Shown here piece by piece: positions 30,840 through 43,604 of a stretch of DNA of 64,000 bases. This DNA is from Ceratothoa steindachneri. Its lineage: Eukaryota; Arthropoda; Malacostraca; Isopoda; Cymothoidae. Both the position numbers and the translations under genes were made by a program. Position 1 is the stretch's first letter. Each line of letters opens with the position of its first letter. The DNA is taken from assembly GCA_963969495.1 (NCBI GenBank), contig OZ018321.1:128022937-128086936 (forward strand), written 5' to 3'. The notes beneath the pieces were generated by a model that saw only the letters and a list, made by a program, of their open reading frames with translations, was not told the origin of the DNA and did no database searches.

Positions 30840-31990
30840 ATTCTCTTTGGGGGTTGCCGTTGAACTTGCTTGTTTGATTTATGTTTCCGTCAGTGCATTG
30901 TTGATGAGGATAGTATTTATTTTTATTTCTCCAAAAGCTGCTACTCTCTGTAGGTCTGAGCCGACGGGGCTTTGCTTGGAACCACATGTTGGAGATTCCG
31001 TTCTTTTCCAACATCATATTTTGTATGAGAAGGTTCCTGGCATTGCAATATTCTGAATACATTATTCACGTTAGAATGTTCCGTTCAGTACTTTCTTTTA
31101 TGTTCAGTTATATCCCTTTGTTTTGCATTTCGTTATTTGCTGCTTTTGCCACATTCATTTTGTTGTTTTCTTGGTCTCTGCTTTCATTTCTTTTCTTATT
31201 ATTACGTTTTTCCTCTTGTGACCGTTTACTGCCATGATTCTATACATTTCTTGGTTTTCGCTGTGCAGTCATGATAGATGTGTCTCGCTTCTACGCAGTT
31301 ATAACACAGTATTGTTTATTTGGGATAATGTTTAGTCATGTGTGATTTCAGTGCATAATATATAAAATGTCTGAATGTTGATGCATTTTTCTTCTTTGAT
31401 ATTTTCATGAAGTATTTTCATGTCAAACCCTAATATTCCCTGATTCGTTGGCTTTGCTGCTTATCGGAGGAGGTGCACACCACCTTAATTACATGGGTGC
31501 GGTTCCAGAATTTTAGGACTTAGGCAATATTTAAGTAGTGTTTTGTTCTTCTCGCTCATTCTTGACTTCCTCCTTCGTGTTGGATAGTACTTATAGGTCG
31601 AATTTAAGGAATATGAAGGACAAATTTGCTACTAACTGGGGTGGTAATTTGGGTACCATCAATACCCTTGGGCATTTATTCCTTCCTCAGAGAGAGATTA
31701 TTAACGTTTTCTTCTTTGTGGCAAATTGCTACATATCCGATACGTGTGTCGATAAATTTGACTAGTTCTACCTTGATTCCGGCGTAATTGTTATGCCACT
31801 CTTTGGTCTTGTCGGTCCCAGTTCTATTGTTATCGGGTTGGAAGAGAAATCTCTCACCCCCTTTCCTATGAAAAGAAGCCCTATTTTAAGAGAGTCTAAT
31901 TCTTATTCTAGATGTGTTTCAATTGGTTCCTTAGTTACCTGCTTAGTAACGCCCTCTGCGACCTTCCTATATTATTTATCCTACTCTACT
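30840..31990 (-). pseudogene. LINE A-type ORF1, decayed
   Basis: Segments in changing frames: KFIDTRIGYVAICHKEENV near 31700 (compare IKCIEVFNGFIVMCPKGNDV of LINE A), ILGFDMKILHENIKEEKCIN near 31400, CYNCVEARHIYHDC (C-x2-C-x4-H-x4-C) near 31300, then AMPGTFSYKI near 31020 matching ALNPGTYAKIL. The order and spacing equal those of 4187-5248. No single frame is intact, so the plus-strand frames here (30986-31237, 31538-31765, 31793-32020) are shadows. Confidence 0.75.
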
Positions 31991-32090
31991 AGATGCCTCT
32001 CGAAGGTGTCCCGTTCCTAGCTCTAAGGGCCCCCATTCTTCCCGCCCTCTAACACGGTTTTCTCTTTCTGGGGTTCACTATAACTTACAA

Positions 32091-32540
32091 CCAAGGAGGC
32101 CTGGGAACAGTGAGTGTCGCGTTATGTGTGAACATAGGACAAAAAATGGAAATTAAGAAAGTGAGAAGAGTGAATGATCTCTGATTGCGTGATAATCCGC
32201 AACTTAGCGACATGATACATTTTCACTCAGTATAAGTACGTACATATTTCTTCACTGGTGTTAAGAAATTGGGTTTCTGTCCAAATCACGTATTTCGCTT
32301 TTTGTATATTTGTGGTGCCTTCCTTAGCAGTCTCTTAGTACAACAAAATTCTGAGAATACAGACAGGCCAGGCCGCCCCAAAGTTTAATAGGTGTGTTTT
32401 AAGATAAATTGGGTCAAGATTTGAGCTTCCCTCATGTGAACCGCGGGAGGGGGGATGGGGGGAAGGGGGGGGTCAGAAATAAGTAGGAAGAAAGTTAAGT
32501 CTAGTTGAAGGAGAAAATTGTGCCCGGTAGTCGGGCAATT
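32091..32540. other. Unrecognised sequence with G-rich tract
   Basis: Includes a G-rich stretch (about 32445-32475). No coding motif seen. Confidence 0.4.
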
Positions 32541-34345
32541 TCAGTGTATTTTATCTATTTTTGATGGATTTTAACTTTTTAATTTCTTGATGGTACTGAA
32601 TATTTTTATGGTACTCTATTGCTGTTATATTTGCGTTGTTACCCGTATATATGTAGATGCTGAAGGTAAATGTATTGCGGATAGTACATAGACATGAAAC
32701 CTTTCCGGTCCTGTAGTCTCGTGACGTCGGTGAACAATCAAGTGCGAGAGTTTCTTCCAGCATTTCACAATTGCAGACGCTTCGAGCGTGTAAATAAGCT
32801 TATGTAGTCGTCCCATCTTACGTAGTTGATGAATAGTATGGCATTATGTTGGACACTCTACATTCTTAAACTGTTATTTTTTTATGCGGTGTTGAGAGGG
32901 ACCGCTGAATATAGCAACCAAGCTCTTACTAAGGCCATGTAAAGAAACGGAAATTCCAGAAGTAATGTGGCTTCGTATGCTGAATTTGGCAAGCTTAATC
33001 TCTAAGATGTTAACGTTTTTAGGAGTATATAACGATCGTATAGTCTAGTCTTAGAAGCTCTGTTCTGTGTATGCCAAAGGCGACATCGGCTTACTTCAAG
33101 ATTGGTATGTACTTTCCTCTTTTGCTCGAAGCTGGATATCCATTCAGTCTCGGCAGCAGTTGCCAGAGACATCCTTCTCTTAAAATTGCTCTGATGTGTC
33201 ATAATCTTAGTGATGTCATCGGCGTATTTAACGTTTAGAGTCTAATGGAGTAGCGGCTTCAGAATATCACTGGTGTAAATCGTTTATGTGTCGCTAAGGT
33301 ATCTATTGAGGATTTTCTCGAAATAAGGAGTAAGTCCGAGTCTATATATCTTGTACTTTATTCTTTTTATTCACACCTTTCTGAAAGTTTGTTTCACGTC
33401 CAGGCCGATCACATCTACCCTGCATCCGAATGTATGCCCCCTGACCCTCTGCTGATATGTTAGCGCGATTGCCGTCTCTATGATCTTTTTATTGCTGAAG
33501 CCATGCTGTTCAGCGTTCAGCAGAGAGTATGTTTTCAGGCGAGAGAGCAGTCTTAGGATTCTTTTTCGAAAACCGTTGCAATATTCTCAGGAGAGAGATT
33601 GGCTGTAGTGCGTCACTTAATTTGTTTGCTTTCCTTGCTTGGGAATAAAGATCAATTTGGATGTCTTCATACCCTCTAGGAAGTATCCTGCAGCCAAAGC
33701 CGCTTTTTCACGTGGCCGGTTGTTATGTGGTTAAGACCTAGAGATTTGGGTTTAGATCCAGAGATCACAGCGTCCTGTTCTTCGGTTTTTATTACTCTTC
33801 ACTCCAGGGCACATGCTTGTAGCTAGCAAGGTGAGGTTTGCAGTTATGTGCAGAATGAATCTCATATAGTCTCTCTCAATGTGATCCAGAATTATATTCT
33901 CGAAGACTAGGTGAAAGTTTTCTTCCTCTTCTTCAGAGATTCTAGCGCACTTGTCATTGCGCACTACTAGAGAGTTGGCCTTCATCGCTGTTAATCCTTT
34001 AAGATTATTGATAATAGTCCAGAAGGCTATGTGGTTATCTTCAATGTCCAAAGGTGTGAATTGTCCCGTCACACCTTTTTTTGATATTATGTGACAGTGA
34101 AGTGTTTGCTTGCATTCTGAGTTGCTAGACCTGTCGAAAGTAAAAACGGCTTGCATAGCATACGTATCGTATGGCAACATAGATTCGTTGTAAAGGCTGT
34201 TGCAGGACAATCTTCTCTTGACTTGATTGGGTCGAAATCAGAACTTTGTGTCTAGTTAGTGAGATTATTTTCTTATCTGCTGCAGTGATGCTGGTTGTGA
34301 TGTAGGTCAGTTTTTCATCTATTCTATCTTTCGTAACCATTCATT
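32541..34345 (-). pseudogene. Decayed LINE reverse transcriptase
   Basis: Minus strand, in several frames: linker in 34210-33752 (NDKCARISEEEEENFHLVFE), AAGYFLEGMKTSKLIFIPKQ near 33650-33700, LSRLKTYSLLNAEQHGFSNK, ETAIALTYQQR, GLDVKQTFRKV (degenerate first-Asp block) near 33395, LNVKYADDITKIM with an intact YADD at 33215-33226, WISSFEQKRKVHTNLEVSR, then a C-terminal region to about 32550. The order is that of LINE ORF2. The group is uncertain; it resembles the I/Jockey type. No endonuclease was found upstream. Confidence 0.75.
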
Positions 34346-35251
34346 TCGGGGATATCCTCCCGGAGAGCTCGTTTGTAGTCTTCCCAGACCGCAGCCGCAA
34401 AGTATTTCCTTGACCGCGATGGGATGTCGTCTTTTTGGTTCATACAAGAAATTCGATACTGAGTTTAAGAGTAAAACTGATGCCTTTTAGGCTATTTCCC
34501 CATTCTACTGCTGGCCATGATGAGTGTTGTACGTCCCCAAAATAAGTTGCACTAAAGTAACGAAGAGGTTTATGGCCAGATTTATTAAGTATGGATTATT
34601 AGAGAAAAAAACAACCGACGAGGTTATCTACACCAGAAAGTTTTTGGAAAAGGTACCTAATTTATTCGATGAACAAGCGCAACTCTGGAGAAATAGAGTC
34701 CTTTGCATGGATGCTACCTCGCAAGGTCATTAGCGGAGATTTATTTGCTAATATATTTATTTTAATTTATTTTTTGAAAGTTATTTCCTAAAAAAGTGGG
34801 GAAGTTGGGAGAAATGAAAATTAACTCTTGCGCCAGAGACTAATAGGGGACGCAACTCTTTTGAAATTTCCACTCTCCGCTCCCCTCATCCGGACCTAAT
34901 CCGGATTAATCGGACTAACTGGGCTAATGAAGGGACCGACCAACCCCAACCGTTACAACAAAACGTAGTAAAACGTGTATCTGGATGGGCGGTGGCTCAG
35001 AGTTCCGCCCCATATTGGGGTTTACTCTTCTTTTACAACCCTCAAAGACAGTATAGAAAATGTCCAAACAAACATTAACTTATTATATTGAAAATTAATT
35101 AATAGCTTTGATTGCTAATATATTTGATTCCTACCAATCCTTGATTATTCAGGGCAGGAAAGAAAATGAAAAAAGTTCGTTTACATAACAAAAGCTATTT
35201 AAAACACAAGTAAATGTAGTTGAAAGGGAAATGATTGTAATTATTATTACT
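34346..35251. other. Unrecognised sequence
   Basis: A 69-codon frame at 34524-34733 (RKFLEKVPNLFDEQAQLWRN) has no family I recognise. The rest is AT-rich. Confidence 0.35.
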
Positions 35252-35735
35252 TGAGGAGTTGTAGAATCAAATGGAAATTCTACAATAAGCAGAGGAATTG
35301 TCGATTCAAATGGAAATTTAGCATAAAATCAAAGGAAGTTGTCTACTCAGATGGAAATTTAACAAACATCAGAGGATTGGTTGACTTGGAGGGAAATTGA
35401 ACAAACATTAGAGGATTGGTTGACTTAGAGGGAAATTTAACAAACATCAGAGGATTGGTTGCCTTAGAGGGAGATGTAATAAACATCAGAGGATTGGTAA
35501 ATTAGAGGGAAATTTAACAAACATCAGAGGATTGGTTGATTTAGAGGGAGATTTAATAAACATCAGAGGATTGGTTAACTTAGAGGGAAATTAAAAAAAA
35601 ACAACCCAGAGGAATAGTTGACTCACATGAAAACTTAAGATAGAATTAGAGGAAAGATGGACTCAGATGGAAATTTAGCATAAAATCAGAGAAAACTGAC
35701 GACTCTGATGTAAAATCAACATTAAATCTGAGTTG
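35252..35735. repeat. Minisatellite, ~38-40 bp units
   Basis: Roughly twelve units of the type AGAGGATTGGTTGACTTAG followed by AGGGAAATTTAACAAACATC. The central units are nearly identical and both ends are more diverged, the usual pattern of an array homogenised in its middle. Confidence 0.93.
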
Positions 35736-35952
35736 TTGACTCAAATAAAAATTAAACCATTTTACTTCAGGCTCTCTTACAACACTTGAACAAATAATTT
35801 TTTTTTTACCCAAAATAAAGTTTACTTGCAAAGTTATTCCTCACTCAAATTAATTATTAGCTTCCAGTTTGTTGGATGCGCCCATTTGCACACTCTAATT
35901 AAGTTAGCTTCTATCGTAAGTCTTCTTGTTTTGTAATTTCAAAGTTGATGTC

Positions 35953-36175
35953 CTTTTAGTCGCGTGGACGCCACTCTATATGTTGCTAGTCGTAGGTTGG
36001 TCGGTCGGGGGCTAACCATTTTACTTTTCAATGAGTTTTGTAGCAATAACTTCGTAACTATTCGGCCGATTCTAAAGAAATTTGAAACCCTTCATGTTGT
36101 TTCACATTTCAATTTGGGTGATATTATTGCCAATGTAATCCCAAGGTTAGTGCGGGAATTATTAAAAGAAAACTA
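35953..36175. repeat. ~125-bp repeat element, copy 2 (single unit)
   Basis: Left end TTTTAGTCGCGTGGACGCCA resembles the left end at 41434; then GGTTGGTCGGTCGG, TATTCGGCCGATTCTAAAG and CCAAGGTTAGTGCGGGAATT. It runs directly into the 39-bp satellite at about 36190. Confidence 0.75.
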
Positions 36176-36194
36176 ACTATGGGTCTGAATGCCC

Positions 36195-37985
36195 CACTCG
36201 TTTGTAACTAGTGCTCTTTGTAACTAGTCCTTCGAAAGTCCTAAAGATGGTGGTCTTTGCAACTGGTCTTTCGAAAGACCTTAAGATGGTGCTCTTTGTA
36301 ACTAGTCTTTAGAAAGTCCCAAAGATGGTGCTCTTTGTAACTAGTCTTTAGAAAGTCCTAAGGATGGTGCTCTTTTAACTAGTCTTTAGAAAGTCTTAAA
36401 GATGGTGCTCTTTGTAACTAGTCTTTAAAAAGTCATAAAGATGGTGTTCTTGTAACTAGTCTTTCAAAAGTCCTGAAGATGGTGCTCTTTGTAACTAGTC
36501 TTTCGAAAGTCCTAAAGATGCTGCTCTGTGTAACTAGGCTTTCGAAAGTCTTAAAGATGGTGCTCTTTGTAACTAGTCTTTCGAAACTCCTAAAGATATT
36601 GTTCTTTGTAACTAGTCTTTCAAAACTCCTAAAGATGGTGCTCTTTGTAACTGGTCTTTAGAAAGTCCTAAAGATGTTGCTCTTTGTAACTAGTCTTTCA
36701 AAAGTCCAAAAGAAGGTGCTCTTGGTAACTAGTCTTGCAAAACTCCTAAAGATAGTGTTCTTTGTAACTAGTCTTTAAAAAGTCCTAAATATGGTGCTCT
36801 TTGTAACTAGTCTTTCGAAAGTCCTAAGGATATTGCTCTTTTAACTAGTCTTTCGAAAGTCTGCAAGATGGTGCTCTTAACTTGTCTTTCGAAAGTCCTA
36901 AAGATGGTGCTTATTGTAACTAGTCTTTGAAAACTACTAAAGATGGTGTTCTTTCTAACTATTCTTTAGAAAGTCGTACAGATGGTGGTCTTTGTAACTA
37001 GTCTTTCGAAAGTCCTAAAGATGGTGCTCTTTGTAACTTTTCTTTCCAAACTGCTAAAGATGGTGCTCTTTATAACTAGTCTTCCCAAAGTCCTAAAGAT
37101 GGTGCTCTTTGTAACTAGTCTTTCAAAAGTCCTGAAGATGGTGCTCTTTGTAACTAGTCTTTTGAATGTCTTAAAGAAGGTGCTCTTTGTAACTAATCTT
37201 TCGAAAGTCCTAAAGATGCTACTATTTGTAACTAGTCTTTCGATACTCCTAAAGATGGCGCTCTTTGTAACTAGTTGTTAAAAAATCCTAAAGATGGTGC
37301 TATTTGTAACTAGTATTTCGAAAGTCATTAAGATGGTGCTCTTTATAACTAGTCTTTGAAAAGTCCTAAAGATGGTGCTCTTCGTAACTAGTCTTTCGAA
37401 AGTCCTAAAGATGGTGCTCTTTGTAGCTAGTTTTTCCGAACTCCTAAAGATAGTGTTCTTTGTAACTAGTTTTTCAAAACTCCTAAAGATGGTGCTCTTT
37501 GTTTCTAGTCTTTCAAAAGTCCTAAAGATGGTGCTCTTTGCAACTAGTCTTTTGAAACTCCTAAAGATGGTGCTCTTTGTAACTAGTCTTTCAAAAGTCC
37601 TAAAGATGGGGCTCTTTGTAACTAGTCTTTCGAAAGCCCTAAAGATGGTGCTCTTTGTAACTAGTCTTTAGAAAGTCCTTCCTAAAGATGGTGCTCTTTG
37701 TAACTACTCTTTAGAAAGTCATTAATGATCCTAAAGGTGTTGCTCTCTGTAACTAGTCTTTAGAAAGTCATTAATGATCTTAAAGGTGGTGCTCTTTATA
37801 ACTTATCTTTATAAAGTCATTAATGATCCTAAAGCTGGTGCTCTTTGTAACTAATCTTAATAAAGTCATTAATGATCCTAAAGTTGGTGCTCTTTGTAAC
37901 TAGTCTTTATAAAGTCATTAATGATCTTGAAGATGGTGCTCTTTGTAACTAGTCTTTATAAAGTCATTAATGATCCTAAAGGTGG
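36195..37985. repeat. 39-bp satellite array with 49-bp variant units
   Basis: About 45 units of the type GATGGTGCTCTTTGTAACTA plus GTCTTTCGAAAGTCCTAAA. Each holds two small palindromes, ACTAGT and CTTTCGAAAG. From about 37700 on, the units are 49 bp through a 10-bp insertion (ATTAATGATC). Because 39 is a multiple of three, long frames stay open with a 13-residue period (MVLFVTSLSKVLK); the frames 36479-36661, 36982-37281 and 37372-37671 are therefore repeat translations. Confidence 0.95.
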
Positions 37986-37989
37986 TGAT

Positions 37990-38955
37990 TTTTGATTCAA
38001 TACCCTTGCAACTATCTCCTTGAATTTCATGTCACTTTGATGCTGATAGCAATGTTTCGCGATTTTCTTTGGAAAGAATCATTTCTTGAATTGAAAAAAG
38101 TTACTTTTACAAAAATACCCCCAAACATTATAATTATACAAAATTATTCATATAACTAATATTTGTGTTTATTTCACAGTTTTGATCGAATAGCAAAGCT
38201 CCAGGGACTGAAACTCACCTCTTACAGGAACAGGAGCAGAGCGCGACTTTGGATTTAGCTAAGGAATGCAGTTTGTATTATTATTTTTGAAATAATAACT
38301 TGTTCATAAGCCAGCAATAATCTAAATATTAAAGTAATTATTTCTATTACGTATATTTTAACAAGGAATGGAAAAAATATTTATAAGTTCAAAAATTTTG
38401 GCCATGACTGTACTCTTGTTTTGCGGCTGGCGTCTATCAAATCCTGATGAACACATTTTCAGTTTAGATAGCATCCCTTCGTATTGCAGATGATGGCAAA
38501 CGGTTGAGTTGTAGGATTTTATTGAGGGAGGTAATTTGTCGACCGTAACAGCACAGTTTTGATTCAGTCCAGACAAATCTATTGGTATCAGTTTTCGAAT
38601 ATTACTCATAGGATTACCTTATATATTTTACAGCAGTTTTTGATACTTCGCCAACTTAAGAAAGATCTCTAAGAATGGCCTAAATTTCAGAGAAAATAAA
38701 TTTCCCTTAAAGTAGAATTTTGTTTGTTTAAATTGCAGGTGATTATTATTATTATTATTATTTTTTAATCAACCTTTGTCAAATTTGATTTTTGACATTG
38801 AATATGTAATATATTTTCCAAAAAATATTAATTAAGTAGTTGACAGAAGCATTGCCACAAACTGTTAACACTAGTTTCACTTCAGGTTCGATAGCCAAAT
38901 ATCCTAACTAATAATGACCACACCAATGTAGGTTACTTAACGATAGACACGCTCA
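37990..38955. other. Unrecognised AT-rich sequence
   Basis: One minus-strand frame, 38358-38609 (83 codons), has no recognised motif. A short (ATT)n run lies near 38745-38762. Confidence 0.4.
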
Positions 38956-38959
38956 ATAA

Positions 38960-40009
38960 GAGTTTAGTTTTTATGCAGGTAATAAAATAGCATATGCGGT
39001 TTCTTCTGGAAGGCCAGCTGAAATCGAAAAGCTGGTGCCAAATACTCGCGGCTCTTGGCGTCGGAAAAAGCGAGAACGAGAGTGTGAATTTTTTTTAACT
39101 AACCGAGGAACCTCGTTTACAAAGTGAAACGTAAGTATGACGAGGCTGTAAATAATGACTAAGTTACCGCGAAACGATAGTGTCTCAAGCGTCGTTTTGG
39201 TACCACCAGGGACGAGAAATTCGTCGCTATTGTCAGGTAAAAAATCTCCGAAGACCCTGGTCAGTCCATGGGCAAACTTGATAAGAAAAAGAATGTGAGC
39301 AAGGTAGCAGAGCACAGAGCAGTGCACGGAGACCTGGGATACCACTCGTACGTTCTGAAGATGCGCCATCTTCTCACACTGGCTACCAACGGAAACCGTA
39401 ACATGAAGGCACAAGCACCCATCAACCAAGTCAAGCACAATGGCGTCAGCCTTCTTCGTTTCTTCTTTGACGAAAAAAATCATGCCAAAGAGGAAGGTTA
39501 ACCAGTAGAAAGATCGCTGACTGTGCGAAGACCCATCGGAAGTGCCTATGGTCATGCACTGTAAACGTCCCACCTCATTTATGGTTCTGGGCGTGGTCAG
39601 CAGTGAGGGCTACGTTATCCCTCCTGACCTCTTTCCCTAGGGCCTCAAGGTCAATGCTAACGTTTACTTTGAGGTCTTGGAGCCTATAGTCAAGCGTTGG
39701 ATGAACCAAGTAGCCACGTGAAGGCCTTGCGTTTTCGAGCAGGACTCTGCACCTGCATACAAAACAAGGAAGACATAGGAGTGGTTGTTCAAAAACGTCC
39801 TCATACTTGTGGTCATCTAGTTATATTATTTATTGTGGGACGTTTTTGAGAAGTATGTTAATAAAGCTGATCACATCACTTTAGGATCTCTGAAAGCAGC
39901 CATTATGGAAGTAATGTCATCGAATGAGACGAACTCCCTAAACAGGATATGCAACTAGTTCAGATATCTCGCCTGGAGAAGGTCGCGAAGACAGATTGTA
40001 GCCATTTCA

Positions 40010-40015
<6 letters not shown>
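38960..40015 (+). pseudogene. Tc1-like transposase, decayed
   Basis: Plus-strand segments in order: an N-terminal region with KISEDPGQSMGKLDKKKNVS, LGYHSYVLKMRHLLTLATNG (linker after the helix-turn-helix), NQVKHNGVSLLRFFFDEKNH (first catalytic Asp in FFDE), TSHLIYGS/FMVLGVVSSEGYV (two frames), LKVNANVYFEVLEP, then FEQDSAPAYKTRK (second Asp) near 39735-39775. The third acidic residue is not clear. The end runs into (TA)n at 40016. The 200-codon frame on the minus strand at 38971-39573 is antisense and should not be annotated. The product would cut and paste DNA at TA sites. Confidence 0.75.
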
Positions 40016-40080
<65 letters not shown>

Positions 40081-40083
40081 TAT
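40016..40083. repeat. (TA)n microsatellite
   Basis: Directly follows the Tc1-like remnant. Confidence 0.97.
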
Positions 40084-41433
40084 AGTTCTATTGGAAGACA
40101 ACTTGTGTTTCTTATCCCGTGTAAAATTTGTAGCGATTTACCTGAAATGCCAAATAAAATATAAAATGAATATATCTACTAAGCAATACACTTAGTATAT
40201 TGAAAATATCTACTAAGGAATAAACTTAAGAGTATCTATTGGTCTTAGGGTTTGTATCACAGGTTTTGAAGAGGATTTGTTTAATATTATCCTTATAAAC
40301 ATGTATGCCCGTAGCTCCCTAATGTGCAGTAAACATTAATGTTACAGCTTGAATATATTTTTTCCTGTTTAGAAAACCAATAAATAACTTCCTCCATAAA
40401 CTTTTAATAGGAAATCCTTAGATCGTTTTCGAGACCTCTTCCTTCCTCGTTCCGTTAAGTTTCAAACTATGGCTTCCTCTTTACCTTATTATCGTTCCTG
40501 CCGTAAATATTTTCGTAGAAAATAAGCAATATTATAATGGATTAATCCATTATTGAAAGGAATATTTTCTTCTCATTTAATTACTTAATTTACAGGTGAT
40601 TACTGAGGCTGTATTACTCACATCTCAGCAATGTATTTTCATTATCTTGAATCAGAATATAGGGATAAGAAATAAGGCATGTGGGATAGCAACTTGTATA
40701 TAACATGGCCGTGAAATTTAATGTCTTTGATAGCGTCATTTTAAAGCTTATTTTAACTTTGTTTACTTTTTTATTAAAACTCATTTCTAGTTCATTCAGA
40801 GAATTAGGAGACTTTACAAGTAAATTTTCATCATTTCCAAAATTTTGCTTCTCTTTATTATATTTTGATTCAATTTAGTCCAGGAAGATATTGTAACTCA
40901 TCTTCCTTTCTCTTCATCCCCATCATCAACTCACTGCACAATTTTGTGTAGGGACGCGTCAGTGATCCAGGATAGATAAGAAAGCGTAGAAGGTAGACTG
41001 AATCAAGGAACTTGAGACCGTGTCTCGATCATGACACTTGTCACGCGAAGGTTTTCCTTGATTATCGTAATCAGGGTTTCGTGTTCCTTCTGTGTCGGGG
41101 GTTCGCGTCCTCGAGCACAAGGGCTCAACTCACAATCGGACCAAACGCAAATTCTTACTTTTGAGATTCTATCCCAGAGGACTTAGGTTATTTAGGGTTA
41201 TTTTGATTTTCATTTTACTAAAGACGTGAAACATACTTCCCCAGGCTAAACAAATGGAAAGATTCACTTTCATTATTTCTCATCTAAATAAGTTTAAATT
41301 TGTAAAGTATGTTTTTTTAGATAAATGTTTTAGAATTCGCATCAGTAGGATAAGAAAATTAATACGTTGTTTATTTTATCTCTGCTACCTTTAAGTTTTT
41401 GTTCAAATTTTAAGCTCCATTGCCAAATGCCAT
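40084..41433. other. AT-rich sequence, nothing recognised
   Basis: No frames with motif, no repeats beyond short runs. GGTTCGCGTCC at about 41099 resembles a B-box but has no matching A-box or stems. Confidence 0.4.
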
Positions 41434-42042
41434 TTTTAGTCGCAGGCGACTCTATATCTCTATGTCGGTCGGTCAGTCCCCATTTTGCATTTCTTTTTGT
41501 AATAATATTGTAACTATTCGACCGTTTTTAACGAACTTTGAAACCTTTATGTTGTTTTACATTCTCGTTCGCATAATATAATTGCCAAGATCCTCTTAAG
41601 GTTAGCCGGGGAATTATTTTGGCAATAACATCATAAGTATTCGGCCGATTCTAACGAAATTTGAAACCCTTATGTTGTTTCACATGTTTTTTCGAATGAT
41701 ATAATTCCTAAAGTCCTCCCAAGGTTAGCTGGTGAATTATTTGGCAATACCATCATAATTAGTTGGCCTATTCTAAAGAAATGAAAAACCCTTTGTTGTT
41801 TTACATTCTCTTTCGAATGATATAATTCTCAAAGTCCTCCCAAGGTTAGCCGGGGAATTATTAACAATAACCTCATAACTATTCGGCCGATTCTAACGAA
41901 ATTTGAAACTCTTATGTTGCTTTACATTCTCTTTCGAATGATATCAGGTTAGTCCGGGAATTATAAAAGTTTTGAAGGTTGTAAGGTCATAAATTAAAAT
42001 AAGTGAGAGCACGCGACTTTTGGTCAGCAGACCTTGTTCTTT
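41434..42042. repeat. ~125-bp tandem repeat element, copy 3
   Basis: Left end TTTTAGTCGCAGGCGACTCT, then GGTCGGTCAGTCC, four units around ATTCGGCCGATTCTAACG, and right end GCACGCGACTTTTGGTCAGC AGACC. GCGACT occurs near both ends, and GGTCAGCAGACC can form a small hairpin. This is the most complete copy of the family (others: 18161-18690, 35953-36175). Confidence 0.85.
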
Positions 42043-43600
42043 TACTTTTTAATTTTTTATTTAAATTTCAAACACTGATTTTGGGGGACATATGAAAGGT
42101 CTAATAATTTTCTATAAAATCATATTTCACACAAATACTTTAGTCCTGCTCATTACTTGGGGGCCAATAGAACTGGCACAGTATCAGTTCTTATACTTCA
42201 TCTACGATCAAAATGGAGGTACGATATAGTTCACTAACGCTCAACCAAGACATTATTTATTGGTTGTCAATCAATTAATGTTTCTTTAAAGTCCTAAAAA
42301 AAAGGATTCCTCTAGTTGTTGAAAATTGTTCCAAATTTGACGTTTAAAGGTAAGCGTAGAAATGCGTAGGCCTTTTTAAACCAAGTAATTCTTAGGAAAT
42401 GCCACAAAATAGTTTTGGGGTTCCATATGAAGGGTCTAAAGGACAACGCTTGCATTGTTCATCTTTATTGGCTCGAGGATGCCAGTGAAGCATTTGTGGG
42501 CATAAATTTTACTGGAGATGAAAAGGGGCGTTTTATTAAACGCAAAAACCATAGTTTGATCAAAATAAAAAGTCCGCGGTGTTGGGTTTGTATATTTGAG
42601 TGATGACGTGTGGATGGCGCTGTTTGTAGCCACGGGTCAGATAGCGTGCCGTTGATGAACGACTCGACACTTCGCTCGAGGGATATTTTTAAGGGGGTGT
42701 CTGGTCTCGCTGGGCCTGAAGTCAACACCTAGGCGTGAAAATCCAAATCCTTATACACTAGGCTATGAGATATCTCGCAACGTATTTAATTTCGATTTTA
42801 TACAAACATGTATTGCGATTATATTATTTTATTTTCCCTTTATATAGTATTTTTATTTATATTTATTAATATTTTCTAGTATTTTGCCCAACTTAACCAA
42901 AATTAGAATACAAATTATAAAATTGGCTTTACTATTCTCCGGTTACATACTCCTCTACCCTTTATCCTTTTCCCTTTCGTCAATTCCCATGACAACGTCC
43001 CTATATTTTTACAATTAGTTGATTATGTTTTCTTTCTTCCAGCAAAAAGGCTCTGAGGTTGCCAGGGCAACAGGTGCCGTAGCCGTGTTTATATGCACTT
43101 TCCCCGCCTCGGAAGTTAGAATTAGACGGCTTAAATACGCGAAAAATTATAATACTCTTAATAACGCCATTCTTTCAAACTCTATTCCTAGGTTCATGAT
43201 AAAGCTATTTATCTAAATATCGTGAATAGTTAGGGGGTGACCATCCTTTTAATGAGGGGTATTTTTTTATCTCAGCATGTGTATGCGCCTATGTTTTTTG
43301 AGTTCATTGTCCAAATTTCACTTTCTTATGTTAGAAGTGTTCAAATGCGTCGGTCAAATACTTTGCATCGAACCATGTTGCTTCTGATGTAGTTAAGCCT
43401 TTCGCCCATGCTGATACTAGGAGACCTAGTGTGTTCTAAATACACATATTATTGTATACTTATTCTTGTATCTGATATAAAATATACTCATTTCATTCTT
43501 TTCAATGAAGCTAGTTGGGGATAATGCCATTATTCTTGACTAAATTCTGTCACAAGCTTTAGGGGGATTAAATGCCCACCATGAATTAGGAATCCCCTTT
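42043..43600. other. Unrecognised sequence
   Basis: Short frames only (42415-42603 plus, 43019-43216 plus). Two related stretches, GGGGGACATATGAAAGGTCT (about 42083) and GGGGTTCCATATGAAGGGTC (about 42416), suggest an old local duplication. Confidence 0.35.
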
Positions 43601-43604
43601 GCTC

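Larger units (their letters stand above)
29273..32090 (-). mobile_element. LINE family A relative, truncated in RT
   Basis: Order on the minus strand matches LINE A: leader (about 32090-31990), ORF1 (31990-30840), endonuclease and linker (30840-29700), RT start (29700-29280). ORF1 fragments IDTRIGYVAICHKEENV and CYNCVEARHIYHDC match the LINE A ORF1 layout. RT reads SISLLNFLGKLLVKIMKKM, YNEYQFGFRKK and MAIAIIIEKIAKA, then stops at the direct repeat. Very many stops and shifts; older than LINE A at 1-5860. Confidence 0.8.

Noticed and set aside
34524..34733. Small plus-strand gene
   Set aside because: Sixty-nine codons without motif, conserved neighbour or regulatory context.
36479..37671. 13-residue repeat proteins (MVLFVTSLSKVLK type)
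   Set aside because: The 39-bp satellite unit is a multiple of three, so frames stay open by arithmetic; units vary at all codon positions and starts are arbitrary.
38971..39573. 200-codon minus-strand frame
   Set aside because: It is antisense to the plus-strand Tc1-like transposase, whose motifs are recognisable in the other direction.
41095..41110. Second tRNA-like B-box (GGTTCGCGTCC)
   Set aside because: No A-box or pairing stems around it.
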